A stretch of 64,000 bases of DNA from an uncultured Alphaproteobacteria bacterium (GCA_905480575.1 CAJQQZ010000006.1:1-64000), one strand, 5' to 3'; numbered from the stretch's first letter, positions 53,851-63,357 are shown. Notes: generated by a model not told the origin, from the sequence alone. A program made the numbers and translations.

Positions 53851-53928
53851 CGTCATCCCAGCGAAAGCTGGGATCTCCCTGCAATTGAACCTCTTTGGTT
53901 GGAGATGCTGGTTTTCACCAGCATGGCC
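53851..53928. repeat. REP-like two-hairpin element
   Basis: Hairpin 1 is ATCCCAGC-GAAA-GCTGGGAT (53855-53874) and hairpin 2 ATGCTGGT-TTTC-ACCAGCAT (53905-53924). Between them ATCTCC (53873-53878) and GGAGAT (53901-53906) are complementary, so the unit can form a branched structure. The first half GTCATCCCAGCGAAAGCTGG is a type of dispersed palindromic repeat common in proteobacterial genomes. It sits between the TPR gene stop and DUF983. Confidence 0.7.
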
Positions 53929-53944
53929 TGATTTTGTGGTCGAC

Positions 53945-55642
53945 TTAGTTTTCCGCCAAAATCTGATCCGCAAATTCAAACAAAGGTTCCAAATTGGGAT
54001 GCTGTAACCCTGCTTCCTTGCCAGGTTTCAATAAAGCCTTGATTCGCTGCGCTCTTGTCTTTCTCTCCGACGCATTCGTCTCAACACCAATAACCTTATA
54101 AAGACTGACACCAACATCAATCACAAAACCAAAATTACCTGGGTCTGAGCTCACAAGCTCTTCTCTCATCACCAGCCCCTTTTCATAAGCCTGGAGAGCC
54201 TCACCAAGTTGACCTTGGGCAACCTGCACATCGCCAATTTTGAGATAGTACACAGAATAAAACCGTTTGGCATAAGCAGACGTCGGATCAGCATCAGAAA
54301 GTGGCTTCGATATAGCGAGGCATTTCTTATAGTTTTCCAGTGCTGCTTCAAGATTGCCCTGGGCAACCTGCACATCGCCAATTCTTTCCAAAGACACCGA
54401 GAGGTCTCGCTTGGCTTGGTAAGAATCAGGATTCTCTTGAACTGTTTGTTTTAGCCAAAAATTAGCCTGCCCAAAAACTTTTGATGCTTCGAACAGACGG
54501 CCAGCAGTAACCGCATTATCGCCAGCTTCGACTAACCAAATCACTTTCTGACGAACTTCCCCATCGGGGAGAATGGAAGCTGCTTTAACAAAATGCTCAA
54601 AGGCCTGTGCTCTATTGAACCTCATGATTGCCAATTCAGCTCTTTGATATTCAAAATTGGCGGCGGAGATGAGTTTCTTTGTTGCGGTTGACAGTTCAAA
54701 ATCACGGGCTTTTTCCAGCAAAGCATCCGCCAAATCATGGTCAGCCAGATTGAGGGCTGCCTCTATACCTTTCTTGAGTTCAATGATTTCTGGATTGTCG
54801 TCGTTCAACAGCTGCACTTGTTCTTTGAGCCAGATGTGGCGAGAAGCAATTTCCGCAAGTTTATCCTCGTAATCAGCGTCATCTTTCCCAACGTCGTGCT
54901 CTTCCAGTGATATCAAAAAGTTTTGAATGACCGTTTCTGTCAGATCGAGTTTTTCTTTGAGGCGGTTGACCTCAAGAAGATTGTGCTGGTTTAGGGCTGC
55001 TGCGAAGGCTTTAGCATCAACGGACGGTTTCGGGCTATCGTTAACATTTGGGAACTTTTCTTTAAGGTCTCCGACCTCCTGGATCAGCCGGTTTATTTCA
55101 GCACGAGCAGCTTTAACTTCATCTGTTAGATTTTTTTGATCCGCCTGAAGGGCGGTACTGCCTTCAATCAAGAGCCCCATGTTCGAGAGAACGGTTTGGT
55201 CACGCGCAGCTTCATAATTTGTCAGTTTTGGCGCCAAGTTAATCAACAAGACAGTCGCTCGCGATAGCATCTGCTTATAGAGTTGATAGGCTTTGTCTTT
55301 ATGATGGAAGCCAGAATTGAGTTTAAGCAAAGCTTCAAGAATTTTTCTCTGGTCAAGTCGTTGGTCAATGAGGAAATTTTCTTCCGCTGCGCGCTGCAGA
55401 ACCACTGCCAATTGGGTTAAAGCTGCTTCTAAATTTTGCTTGTCATTACTCTCGTGCTGGAAAGAAACGGCCATTTGCTCAGCAAAACGTTTGATTGCTT
55501 CATGAACTTCGTCGGCGTCTTTGCCCTTGAACCTTTTGAAAAAATACTGGGTGACATCGCCACTAATCCCAGTGGGATCATTAAGCAGAGTTTTGACAAA
55601 GAGTTTGGTTAGCCGGTTAGCAAGTACATAAGTGAGGGACAT
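53945..55642 (-). CDS. Coiled-coil/TPR protein of unknown function
   Basis: A 565-residue soluble protein. Residues 1-130 are helical with no family recognised (LFVKTLLNDPTGISGDVTQYF near the start). Residues about 140-300 include heptad-like stretches (DEVKAARAEINRLIQEVGDLKEKF). From about 330 there are tetratricopeptide repeats, two of them nearly identical around IGDVQVAQGNLEAALENYKK and IGDVQVAQGQLGEALQAYEK. There is no ATPase, nuclease or membrane segment. It is flanked by a REP-like element and stands alone, AT-richer than its neighbours, so may be acquired. ATG 55642 preferred over TTG 55666. Confidence 0.65.
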   Translation of the reverse strand: MSLTYVLANRLTKLFVKTLLNDPTGISGDVTQYFFKRFKGKDADEVHEAIKRFAEQMAVSFQHESNDKQNLEAALTQLAVVLQRAAEENFLIDQRLDQRKILEALLKLNSGFHHKDKAYQLYKQMLSRATVLLINLAPKLTNYEAARDQTVLSNMGLLIEGSTALQADQKNLTDEVKAARAEINRLIQEVGDLKEKFPNVNDSPKPSVDAKAFAAALNQHNLLEVNRLKEKLDLTETVIQNFLISLEEHDVGKDDADYEDKLAEIASRHIWLKEQVQLLNDDNPEIIELKKGIEAALNLADHDLADALLEKARDFELSTATKKLISAANFEYQRAELAIMRFNRAQAFEHFVKAASILPDGEVRQKVIWLVEAGDNAVTAGRLFEASKVFGQANFWLKQTVQENPDSYQAKRDLSVSLERIGDVQVAQGNLEAALENYKKCLAISKPLSDADPTSAYAKRFYSVYYLKIGDVQVAQGQLGEALQAYEKGLVMREELVSSDPGNFGFVIDVGVSLYKVIGVETNASERKTRAQRIKALLKPGKEAGLQHPNLEPLFEFADQILAEN

Positions 55643-55688
55643 GTAGGTAAAGCTAGCAAAACACAATTCTTTTGCAACTTAATTGTGC

Positions 55689-56426
55689 TTAATCCAATAC
55701 CTCAATCTGCCGTGCATCGGTCACATCAATCAGCGGGCCACCATAAAGCCGGAACCAGCCGCGGACGCGGACTTGTTTGCCTTCTAGGTCTTTGTAGTTG
55801 AGGCCTTGGGCGGCGACTGATTTGGCGAAGGGTTTTGGGATCATGATGGTGAAATCTTCACGCCAGTCTTCGCCGAAATTGAGGTAGATGTTGCCGCGGA
55901 CTTTGGCGACGGCGAGCACTTGGCCGGTTACCAGCTGGTAGTAGTTTCTAAGGTCAAACCGTTGAGGAATGGCTTCTTCGGCGGTGATGACCCGATAGGT
56001 TTTCAGTTTCCACAGGCCGATTTTTTGCGCCCGGGCTTGGGTTTCGGCTTTCAGCAGTTCGGTCAGATCTCCGCCCTCATCCGCCTGTGGGTAGACTCTG
56101 GCCAGACCTTGTTCGATCAGGAGATGCTGTAAGGTCTGGCCAGTCCCGAGGTCTATCATGCCGACTTCATTGCCGTAACGGTCGCGAACGATGGGCTCCG
56201 AAAGTACCCATTCTGGCTGCTTCAACCGTTGATTGATCAGGGCGAAGGCCTTTCGGTGCAAGCCTTTTTGCTCGACGATGCGGATCGCGGCCAGGCGGAT
56301 GATGCTGCCATCACTGCGCTCTATTCGGCCATCCTCTAACAGCCGCGCGAAGTCACTGGCGTCGCCCACTGACGGCACCAAACAAAACAAGCTGAACAGT
56401 AGAAACAGTCGTTGTCGCCAAACCAT
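55689..56426 (-). CDS. Exported thermonuclease-like (SNase fold) protein
   Basis: A 245-residue protein with a signal peptide (MVWRQRLFLLFSLFCLVPS start) and an SNase-like OB-fold: DGSIIRLAAIRIVEQKG, PIVRDRYGNEVGMIDLGTGQ, LIEQGLARVYPQ and ARAQKIGLWK. The conserved arginine-glutamate catalytic set of staphylococcal nuclease is only partly recognisable, so nuclease activity is uncertain. A second small beta domain follows (YYQLVTGQVLAVAKVRG). ATG 56426 has AGGA upstream. Divergent from polA. Confidence 0.75.
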   Translation of the reverse strand: MVWRQRLFLLFSLFCLVPSVGDASDFARLLEDGRIERSDGSIIRLAAIRIVEQKGLHRKAFALINQRLKQPEWVLSEPIVRDRYGNEVGMIDLGTGQTLQHLLIEQGLARVYPQADEGGDLTELLKAETQARAQKIGLWKLKTYRVITAEEAIPQRFDLRNYYQLVTGQVLAVAKVRGNIYLNFGEDWREDFTIMIPKPFAKSVAAQGLNYKDLEGKQVRVRGWFRLYGGPLIDVTDARQIEVLD

Positions 56427-56518
56427 CCGCTGATCCTGCCACAGCCACCCACAGGAAAGAAGCTGTAGGTGCGGAAAAGAACTCGACAAGAACAAGCGAC
56501 TCCTTCATTTTCCGGCTC

Positions 56519-59263
56519 ATGACAGATTCAGCACAGACAGAGCGCAAACGCGTTTACCTCATCGATGGTTCCTCGTTTATCTTTCGAGCCTACCATTCAC
56601 TGCCGCCACTCAGCCGTAAAGACGGCACGCCGGTCGGGGCTGTGCTTGGTTTCTCCAACATGTTGTTGCGGATTATTGAGGACAAGCATTGCGACTATAT
56701 CGCCTGTATTTTTGATACCGCGCGCCATACTTTTCGCAATGAAATCTATGACCTCTACAAAGCCAACCGTGATGCGCCGCCGGAAGACCTGCGCCCACAG
56801 TTTGCCATCGTTCGTGAAGCCACCAAGGCCTTCAACGTTGCCTCTATCGAGCTGGATGGATTTGAGGCCGACGACCTGATCGCCACCTACGCCAAGGTCG
56901 CGACAGAGGCCGGGTACGAGACCGTCATTGTGTCCTCAGATAAAGACCTGATGCAGTTGATCAATGATCAGGTCATGATGCTGGATACCATGAAGAACAA
57001 GGAAATCCGTGAACCGGAAGTCTTTGAGAAATTCGGTGTTGGTCCGAACAAGGTCGTCGATATCCAATCGCTGGCTGGTGATTCCGTTGATAACGTTCCT
57101 GGCGTGCCGGGTATTGGTGTGAAGACCGCCGCCTTGCTGATCAACGAGTATGGGGACCTTGATACCCTGTTGGAGCGCGCCGGTGAGATCAAACAGAACA
57201 AGCGCCGCGAGAACCTGATCGAGTTCGCCGATCAAGCGCGCCTCAGCCGAGATCTCGTCACCCTGAAAGACGACATCCCCCTGCCCATGCCGATGGAAGA
57301 CTTGGCCAAGACAGAAGCCGATGCAGAAACCCTGCTGCCATTTCTGGAAGAGAACGGTTTCGGTAAACTAATCTCCAGACTGCTACCCGGCCAAGAAAGT
57401 GCCGGTGCCAAGGCCGCCGCAGAGGAAGCCGCGGGCGAGAAATCCTATGAGCTTGTCACGACAGTAGAGCAGCTCGACAAATGGATCTTCGCTGCCGCGC
57501 GCGAAGGCCTGGTCGCGGTTGATACAGAGACCACGTCGGTTGATGCCGCCTCCGCCAAGCTGGTTGGGATATCCATGGCAACGGCCCCTGGCAAAGCTTG
57601 CTACATCCCGCTTGAGCATAAAGACGTGCTCGGCACCAAACTGGATAACCAGATCGACACCAAAGAAGCCATCGCCAGACTGAAGCCATTGCTGGAAGAT
57701 CCCGCCGTCATGAAGGTCGGTCATAACATGAAGTATGATATGACCATCCTCCACAATGTTGGTATCGACATCACGCCGGTCGACGACACCATGCTCATGT
57801 CCTACACGTTAGAGGCCGGACAACATGGCCACGGCATGGACGAGCTAGCAGGCCTGTTCCTCAACCACGTCACGATCAAGTTCAAGGAAGTGGCGGGCAG
57901 TGGTAAATCGCAAGTCACGTTCGATTTTGTCGAGCTGGACAAAGCCCTGGATTACGCCGCTGAAGATGCCGACATCACGCTACAGCTCTATCACCTGTTC
58001 AAGTCGCGCCTGCCGCTAGAGCAAATGACGACGCTCTACGAGACGATTGAGCGCCCCTTGATTCCAGTCCTAGCGAAAATGGAACAGACTGGCGTTACTG
58101 TGGATCGCGAACGCCTGCGCTTGCTGTCTTATGACTTCGCACAACGCGCTGCTGAGCTGGAGAAAGAGATCCACGAGATGGCGGGTGAAACCTTCAACGT
58201 CGCCTCCCCTAAACAGCTCGGTGAAGTGCTCTTCGACAAGCTCGGCATGCCGGGGGGCAAGAAGGGTAAAACCGGTGCTTATGGGACCGGGGCAGACGTG
58301 CTTGAATCATTGGTAGCGCAGGGTTTTGATCTACCTGCCAAAGTGATTGAGCGCCGCCAGGTCGAGAAACTGCGCTCGACCTACACAGACTCTTTGCAAG
58401 ACCAGATCAACCCCGCCACCGACAGGGTTCACACCTCTTATGCTATGGCGATTGCCTCAACCGGGCGGTTGTCATCCACCGATCCTAACCTTCAGAACAT
58501 TCCAGTCAGAACCGATGAAGGCCGCAAAATTCGCGAAGCTTTCATCCCTGCTGCTGGTCGCACTCTACTCTCTATCGATTACAGTCAGATCGAGCTGCGC
58601 CTGACGGCCCACATCGCCAACGAGCCTGCTCTGAAGCAAGCCTTCCACGACGGCCTTGACATTCATGCGATGACGGCGTCACAGGTTTTTGGTCTGCCTA
58701 TCGAGGGCATGGACCCCATGGTTCGTCGTCAAGCTAAAGCCATTAACTTCGGTATTATCTATGGCATTTCCGCTTTTGGTTTGGCCAACAACCTCGCCAT
58801 TCCACAGCACGAAGCCAAAACCTTCATCTCGGCTTATTTTGAGCGCTTCCCCGGCATCAAAACCTATATGGAAGAGGCCAAAGCCTTCTGTCATGAGCAT
58901 GGCTATGTCGAGACCCTCTTTGGTCGCCGCATTCACCTGAAAGGCATTGCGGACAAGAACGGTGCGGTTCGTTCCTTTGCTGAACGTCAGGCGATTAACG
59001 CGCCCATTCAAGGTACCGCCGCTGACATCATCAAACGCGCGATGGTCCGTATTCCGGCAGCGCTCAAGAACGCTGAGCTTTCGGCGAGAATGCTGCTCAC
59101 AGTGCACGATGAATTGATCTTCGAAGTCCTGCCGGAAGAGTTAGATCGGACAGTTACTGTAGTCCGCGAAATCATGGAGAACGCCCACCGTCCTGTTGTA
59201 GAGCTGTCGATCCCCTTGGTCGCCGACGCAGGTCAAGGCAAGAACTGGGCAGAAGCGCATTAG
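56519..59263 (+). CDS. polA: DNA polymerase I
   Basis: A 914-residue polymerase for repair and Okazaki-fragment processing. All three domains are intact: 5'-3' exonuclease (YLIDGSSFIFRAYHSLPP, GFEADDLIATYA, VPGVPGIGVKTA), 3'-5' exonuclease with the catalytic pair in VAVDTETTS and YAAEDADITLQLY, and polymerase (LSIDYSQIELRLTAHIA, KAINFGIIYGISAFGLA, LTVHDELIFEVLPEE). Normal length. Confidence 0.97.
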   Translation: MTDSAQTERKRVYLIDGSSFIFRAYHSLPPLSRKDGTPVGAVLGFSNMLLRIIEDKHCDYIACIFDTARHTFRNEIYDLYKANRDAPPEDLRPQFAIVREATKAFNVASIELDGFEADDLIATYAKVATEAGYETVIVSSDKDLMQLINDQVMMLDTMKNKEIREPEVFEKFGVGPNKVVDIQSLAGDSVDNVPGVPGIGVKTAALLINEYGDLDTLLERAGEIKQNKRRENLIEFADQARLSRDLVTLKDDIPLPMPMEDLAKTEADAETLLPFLEENGFGKLISRLLPGQESAGAKAAAEEAAGEKSYELVTTVEQLDKWIFAAAREGLVAVDTETTSVDAASAKLVGISMATAPGKACYIPLEHKDVLGTKLDNQIDTKEAIARLKPLLEDPAVMKVGHNMKYDMTILHNVGIDITPVDDTMLMSYTLEAGQHGHGMDELAGLFLNHVTIKFKEVAGSGKSQVTFDFVELDKALDYAAEDADITLQLYHLFKSRLPLEQMTTLYETIERPLIPVLAKMEQTGVTVDRERLRLLSYDFAQRAAELEKEIHEMAGETFNVASPKQLGEVLFDKLGMPGGKKGKTGAYGTGADVLESLVAQGFDLPAKVIERRQVEKLRSTYTDSLQDQINPATDRVHTSYAMAIASTGRLSSTDPNLQNIPVRTDEGRKIREAFIPAAGRTLLSIDYSQIELRLTAHIANEPALKQAFHDGLDIHAMTASQVFGLPIEGMDPMVRRQAKAINFGIIYGISAFGLANNLAIPQHEAKTFISAYFERFPGIKTYMEEAKAFCHEHGYVETLFGRRIHLKGIADKNGAVRSFAERQAINAPIQGTAADIIKRAMVRIPAALKNAELSARMLLTVHDELIFEVLPEELDRTVTVVREIMENAHRPVVELSIPLVADAGQGKNWAEAH

Positions 59264-59345
59264 AGAAAATATCAATAAAATTTGTTGTAAATTTTTCTAA
59301 TATTCCTATATCTTAAGCTCTTAGGATTCTAGTGGAGGACACGAA

Positions 59346-59999
59346 ATGCAGTTACAAAACCTTTTAGACATGATTTCACAAGCCCAAGGTGGTCAGGCGA
59401 CCCAAAACCTGGGCAACCAATTTGGTCTAGACCAACAGCAAACGAATTCAGCTCTCGAAAGTTTGCTGCCTTCGTTCTCCAGCGGCATCAAAAAGAACGT
59501 TAGCCAGCCACAAGGTCTCGAGGCTTTGCTCGGCGCTCTTCAAAAGGGTAACCACGCACAACAGCTTGATGACCCAAGCCATTTCCAGCGCCCTGAGGCC
59601 ATTGATGACGGCAACAACATCCTTGGCCATATTTTTGGCAGCAAAGACGTCAGCCGCAACGTAGCCCAGCGTGCCTCGCAAAAGAGCGGTGTCGATTCAG
59701 GCATTCTGAAGCAGATGTTGCCGTTGATTGCCTCCATGGTCATGGGGTCGATGGGCAAACAAACACAACAGCCGCAGTTTCAGCAACAGTTCGGTGGCGG
59801 ACAACAGCAAAGCAGCGGTGGCGGCGGCCTTTTGGGTTCGCTCGTCGGTGGCTTGTTAGGCGGCGGACAGCAGCAACAACAGGGCGGCATGCCAAACCTG
59901 GGCGGCCTTGAACAAATGTTCCAGGCCGACAGCAAAGGCAGTGAAGACGACGGTGCTTTTGATCTTTCAGACCTGACGGACCTCTTGAACCGTCGTTAA
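59346..59999 (+). CDS. DUF937 family protein with Gln/Gly-rich tail
   Basis: A 217-residue protein. The DUF937 part has the repeated LGxxFGLDxxQ / ALxxLLPSFSSGIKKN pattern and ILGHIFGSKDVSRNVAQRAS, and KQMLPLIASMVMGSM. From residue 145 the chain is low-complexity Gln and Gly (QQQFGGGQQQSSGGGG, GGGQQQQQGG) before an acidic end. AGGA precedes the ATG. Function unknown. Confidence 0.85.
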   Translation: MQLQNLLDMISQAQGGQATQNLGNQFGLDQQQTNSALESLLPSFSSGIKKNVSQPQGLEALLGALQKGNHAQQLDDPSHFQRPEAIDDGNNILGHIFGSKDVSRNVAQRASQKSGVDSGILKQMLPLIASMVMGSMGKQTQQPQFQQQFGGGQQQSSGGGGLLGSLVGGLLGGGQQQQQGGMPNLGGLEQMFQADSKGSEDDGAFDLSDLTDLLNRR

Positions 60000-60087
60000 A
60001 ACAGTCCAGGACTAGAAAATCCCGAGTCGTTGTGGTAAAGTCGGCTCGGCGCTATTGTGCTAATCTTACAAAACGGGGGTAAAATCC

Positions 60088-60264
60088 ATGAACCTTAATG
60101 CACCACGACAGATCACTTTTTTGGTTTCACTTTTCGTAGCAATACTTGCTTTAGTTGGATGGTTGGTTCCAGGCCTGCCTGTGCTTTCTCAGATCACACC
60201 GATGTGGACCGCTATCATTGCCTATGCCATTTTGGCGGCGGGTTGCATTCTTCCCGGCCTCTAA
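60088..60264 (+). CDS. 58-residue two-helix membrane protein
   Basis: A small gene from ATG 60088, preceded by GGGGG at proper spacing, to TAA. The protein has two hydrophobic helices (FLVSLFVAILALVGWLV and WTAIIAYAILAAGCILPG) separated by a Pro-rich turn. A terminator follows at 60286, giving a self-contained unit. No function is known to me; the architecture and signals support a real gene. Confidence 0.75.
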   Translation: MNLNAPRQITFLVSLFVAILALVGWLVPGLPVLSQITPMWTAIIAYAILAAGCILPGL

Positions 60265-60285
60265 GGCTTTTGGACAGACTTAATG

Positions 60286-60315
60286 AAAAGGGGTGCCTGT
60301 TGGTGCCCCTTTTTT
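60286..60315 (+). terminator. Rho-independent terminator of the small membrane gene
   Basis: AAAAGGGGTGCC, loop TGTT and GGTGCCCCTTTT form a 12-bp stem with two G-U pairs, followed by T residues to 60315. It lies 22 bp after the stop codon and abuts the end of the convergent gene. Confidence 0.9.
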
Positions 60316-60316
60316 G

Positions 60317-61138
60317 CTACTTGGATGATTTCAACAATTGCCCGGCTTCTTCCACAGTCGCTATCTTCCGACCCAGCAACTCGGCCAGCGCTACACCTTC
60401 CTCAATCACTTGAGCGTTGTCGCGAGCGACTGTTCCGTCGGCACGCCAAAGCGAATTTTCGAAACCGAGACGCACATGCCCGCCCAGGCTCATCGCCAAA
60501 GCTGCGCAGGCTCGTTCTTGAGAACCAAAGGCACAGATTGACCAGCGATGATCTTGCTCGTTGGCCTCGACAAATGAAACCAGATCTTTAGGGTCCGATT
60601 GCTGATTATCCGTATAACGTCCCAAGACAAACAAAACATTGTGTTTGCCTTTTGGGATCAGTCCTTGATCACAAAGCCCGTTGAATGTTGTCACTTCCTC
60701 TGGTGAATAAACAATGAACTGTGGCGCACAGTTGGCCTCAAGGTATTCATACACAAGCTCACTTGAAGCTTTTGATTCTTCTTGATTAGGAAAGAATTCT
60801 TTGACGGCCATTGAAATGGAGCTGGGTTTAAGTTCACGCACCAGAGCCCGTTGTTCGGCTGGTGTGTAAATTCCGATGGCTTCTGTGGTCACTTGTACGA
60901 CCAACTGATCACCAACACGCTCGGACAAAACAGAGAGAGCTTCACGATAAAGCCCAGTATCCAAACTGTGCTTTTGCTCACCGTCACGCACATGAAAGTG
61001 GATAGCATTCGCACCAGTTTTTAAGCATTGCAACGCAACCTCGGCCGTCTCCTCGGGTGTGACCGGAATGGCGGGATGATCCGCTTTGGTCCTGCGTGCA
61101 CCATTAGGGGCGACCATTAGGACAAGAGGCTCAGACAT
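60317..61138 (-). CDS. 3-keto-5-aminohexanoate cleavage enzyme family protein (BKACE, DUF849)
   Basis: A 273-residue zinc-dependent beta-keto acid cleavage enzyme. The metal-binding HFHVRD block (residues 47-52), the N-terminal MVAPNGARRTKADHPAIPVT, and SLGGHVRLGFENSLW are diagnostic. BKACE enzymes condense a beta-keto acid with acetyl-CoA to give a new CoA ester and acetoacetate. The actual beta-keto substrate is not known; no lysine-fermentation neighbours are present. AGGAG precedes the ATG. Confidence 0.9.
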   Translation of the reverse strand: MSEPLVLMVAPNGARRTKADHPAIPVTPEETAEVALQCLKTGANAIHFHVRDGEQKHSLDTGLYREALSVLSERVGDQLVVQVTTEAIGIYTPAEQRALVRELKPSSISMAVKEFFPNQEESKASSELVYEYLEANCAPQFIVYSPEEVTTFNGLCDQGLIPKGKHNVLFVLGRYTDNQQSDPKDLVSFVEANEQDHRWSICAFGSQERACAALAMSLGGHVRLGFENSLWRADGTVARDNAQVIEEGVALAELLGRKIATVEEAGQLLKSSK

Positions 61139-61200
61139 AGAATTCTCCTTCGCTAATCCTTATAGAAAGGTTCTTCGATTAGGCCTAAAGTAAAGTCACT

Positions 61201-62664
61201 ATGACCGAGATTTTAACCACAGCGCAAATGTATCAGGCTGAACGCCTTGCGATCAACATCGGCCACAGTGGCATTGAGCTAATGGCAGCCGCTGGCGAAG
61301 CCGTGGTGGAGCTGATCCTTGCAAACTACACGAAACAAGCCATTCTCATTTTGGCTGGTCCTGGCAACAACGGCGGCGACGGTTTCGTTGTTGCGCTTCG
61401 ATTGCGCCAAGAAGGCTGGCCTGTTCGGCTCTGTTTTGTGGGGCAGGAATCCAACCTTCCAAATGATGCAAAGCACTACTATGATCAATTGGGAAGTCCG
61501 TTAACAAGCATCGACGAAATTGGCGTACCTGAGCCACTCCTCATTGATGCTTTGTTCGGCGCCGGTCTGTCTCGCCCCATAACAGGTGAGCTCAGTGAAC
61601 TGGTCGAGAAGGTTAATCAGTCCAGTTGCGATGTTATTGCTGTCGATTTTCCAAGCGGTATCAATGGTGACAGTGGGCAAGTTCTGGGCTGCGCATTCAA
61701 AGCTCGTCACACAGTGACGTTTTTCAAACCCAAGCTGGGGCATTTACAGCAGCCTGGGCGGTCGTACTGTGGCCAACTAACCGTTGCCGATATTGGTATC
61801 TCTCGAAATATCCTTTCCGCGCTCGGACCGATGACCCGTGAAAATTCTCCTGAGGTTTGGACGAGTTTCCTTCCACGCCCCGCGTCCAAAGACCACAAAT
61901 ACTCACGCGGTCTAAGCGTCATCTACGGTAATATTACTATGCCGGGAGCAGCTAGATTAGCCACCCTCGCTGCACGACGTGTGGGTGCAGGTCTAGCGAA
62001 AATCGTCACCGATGCTGATCAAGACCTCAGCGTTTTCCACCAGGAAATGGGCCATCTCGTTTCCAATGACTGGTCAACGGCGCTCGCCGACCCGCGCAAC
62101 GCAGCTTTTTTGATTGGTCCCGGTGCGGGCACTCACCCAGATCTTCTGGAAAAGGTCCAGGCAATCCTTGCGGAGGGAAAACCGACCGTCATAGATGCCG
62201 ACGCCATCAGCGTTTTTCGTGAGAAACCCACGGTCCTATTCGATGCAATAAAAAGCGACTGCGTTCTGACTCCGCACAGTGGTGAGTTTCGGCGCCTGTT
62301 TCCCTCTATTGCGAACAACGAAACAAACAAGATCCAAAAAAGCCTCGCCGCTGCCAAACTGTCTGGTGCTGTCATTGTTCACAAGGGATCAGACACCGTC
62401 ATTGCCTCTCCTGATGGCCGCTCAATAATCAACACAAACGCTCCTCCCTGGCTTGCAACAGGTGGGACGGGAGACGTGCTTGCGGGGATGGTTGCTGGAT
62501 TGTTGGCCCAAGGTGTCCCGACTTTTGAAGCTGCTGCAATGGCTGTTTGGATGCACGGTGAAGCCGCCAATCGTTTTGGCGTCGGATTAATTGCAGAAGA
62601 TCTGCCCAAACTGTTGCCCTCTGTACTGGCCGAACTGATGAAAACAGCAAGCAGCGGCGGCTAG
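61201..62664 (+). CDS. nnrDE: Bifunctional NAD(P)H-hydrate epimerase / dehydratase
   Basis: A 487-residue metabolite-repair fusion. The N-terminal epimerase (YjeF-N) has ILAGPGNNGGDGFVVALRL and DALFGAGLSRP, and the C-terminal dehydratase (carbohydrate-kinase-like) has FLIGPGAGTHPDLLEKV, LTPHSGEFRRLFP, HKGSDTVIASPDG and ATGGTGDVLAGMVAGLLAQG. Together they restore damaged NADHX and NADPHX. Both catalytic halves look intact. Confidence 0.94.
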   Translation: MTEILTTAQMYQAERLAINIGHSGIELMAAAGEAVVELILANYTKQAILILAGPGNNGGDGFVVALRLRQEGWPVRLCFVGQESNLPNDAKHYYDQLGSPLTSIDEIGVPEPLLIDALFGAGLSRPITGELSELVEKVNQSSCDVIAVDFPSGINGDSGQVLGCAFKARHTVTFFKPKLGHLQQPGRSYCGQLTVADIGISRNILSALGPMTRENSPEVWTSFLPRPASKDHKYSRGLSVIYGNITMPGAARLATLAARRVGAGLAKIVTDADQDLSVFHQEMGHLVSNDWSTALADPRNAAFLIGPGAGTHPDLLEKVQAILAEGKPTVIDADAISVFREKPTVLFDAIKSDCVLTPHSGEFRRLFPSIANNETNKIQKSLAAAKLSGAVIVHKGSDTVIASPDGRSIINTNAPPWLATGGTGDVLAGMVAGLLAQGVPTFEAAAMAVWMHGEAANRFGVGLIAEDLPKLLPSVLAELMKTASSGG

Positions 62665-62761
62665 TCGCTAAAACACGATCTCGACTTGAAATCTTTGTGT
62701 CTTTGTTGCAATTAGCGGGCAACTTACCAGGGGTTAATTTTGCTAAGAAAGGACTCTTCTA

Positions 62762-63334
62762 GTGTACCCTACTCTATCTCAGGCCCTATGGCCGCAAACT
62801 GAAACAAATAAATGGCTTCGCACTGCGGCGCTGGTTCTGGCTGGAGTTGCAGCCCTTTGGATTTCAGCGAAAGTCCAAGTTCCGTTCTGGCCTGTGCCGA
62901 TTACTATGCAAACGCTCATCGTTCTGTTGATTGGAATGGCCTACGGCCCTAAGCTTGGTGTTTCGACAATTCTTGCTTATCTTGCCGCTGGCGCAGCGTT
63001 CCTTCCAGTCTTCGCTGGAACACCTGAGAAAGGCCTAGGCATCGCATACATGATCGGCACAACTGGCGGTTACCTCGTCGGTTTTGTGGTCGCAGCGGCT
63101 GTAGTTGGCTGGTTGGCCGCAAAAGGTTGGACGAAGTCAGTCGTCACGGTTGTCGCAGCAATGATCATCGGCAACGCCGTCATTTACGCTTTTGGTTTTT
63201 CTTGGTTATCGACCTTCATCGGCACGGAGAAAGCTTGGTTGTTTGGCGTTCAGCCTTTCATCTGGGGTGATTTGCTCAAGATCGGTTTGGCTGCGGTAAT
63301 CCTACCTGGTCTTTGGGCCATGATTCGCAAGTAG
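62762..63334 (+). CDS. bioY: Biotin transporter BioY
   Basis: A 190-residue membrane S-component for biotin uptake. The signature QVPFWPVPITMQTLIVLLIG lies after the first helix, followed by LAAGAAFLPVFAGTPEKGLG, GTTGGYLVGFVVAA and a final helix. Start GTG 62762 with AAAGGA upstream. No ECF ATPase or T-component is adjacent, so it works alone or with a shared module elsewhere. No BioR box was seen in the leader. Confidence 0.94.
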   Translation: MYPTLSQALWPQTETNKWLRTAALVLAGVAALWISAKVQVPFWPVPITMQTLIVLLIGMAYGPKLGVSTILAYLAAGAAFLPVFAGTPEKGLGIAYMIGTTGGYLVGFVVAAAVVGWLAAKGWTKSVVTVVAAMIIGNAVIYAFGFSWLSTFIGTEKAWLFGVQPFIWGDLLKIGLAAVILPGLWAMIRK

Positions 63335-63357
63335 TCAGACGTCAAACTCTTGTACTA

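Noticed and set aside
58679-59107. 142-codon antisense frame in polA
   Set aside because: Opposite strand of the conserved polymerase domain; a coding shadow.
62665-62761. BioR box or riboswitch upstream of bioY
   Set aside because: No TTATNNATAA-type palindrome and no recognisable riboswitch fold in the 97-bp leader.
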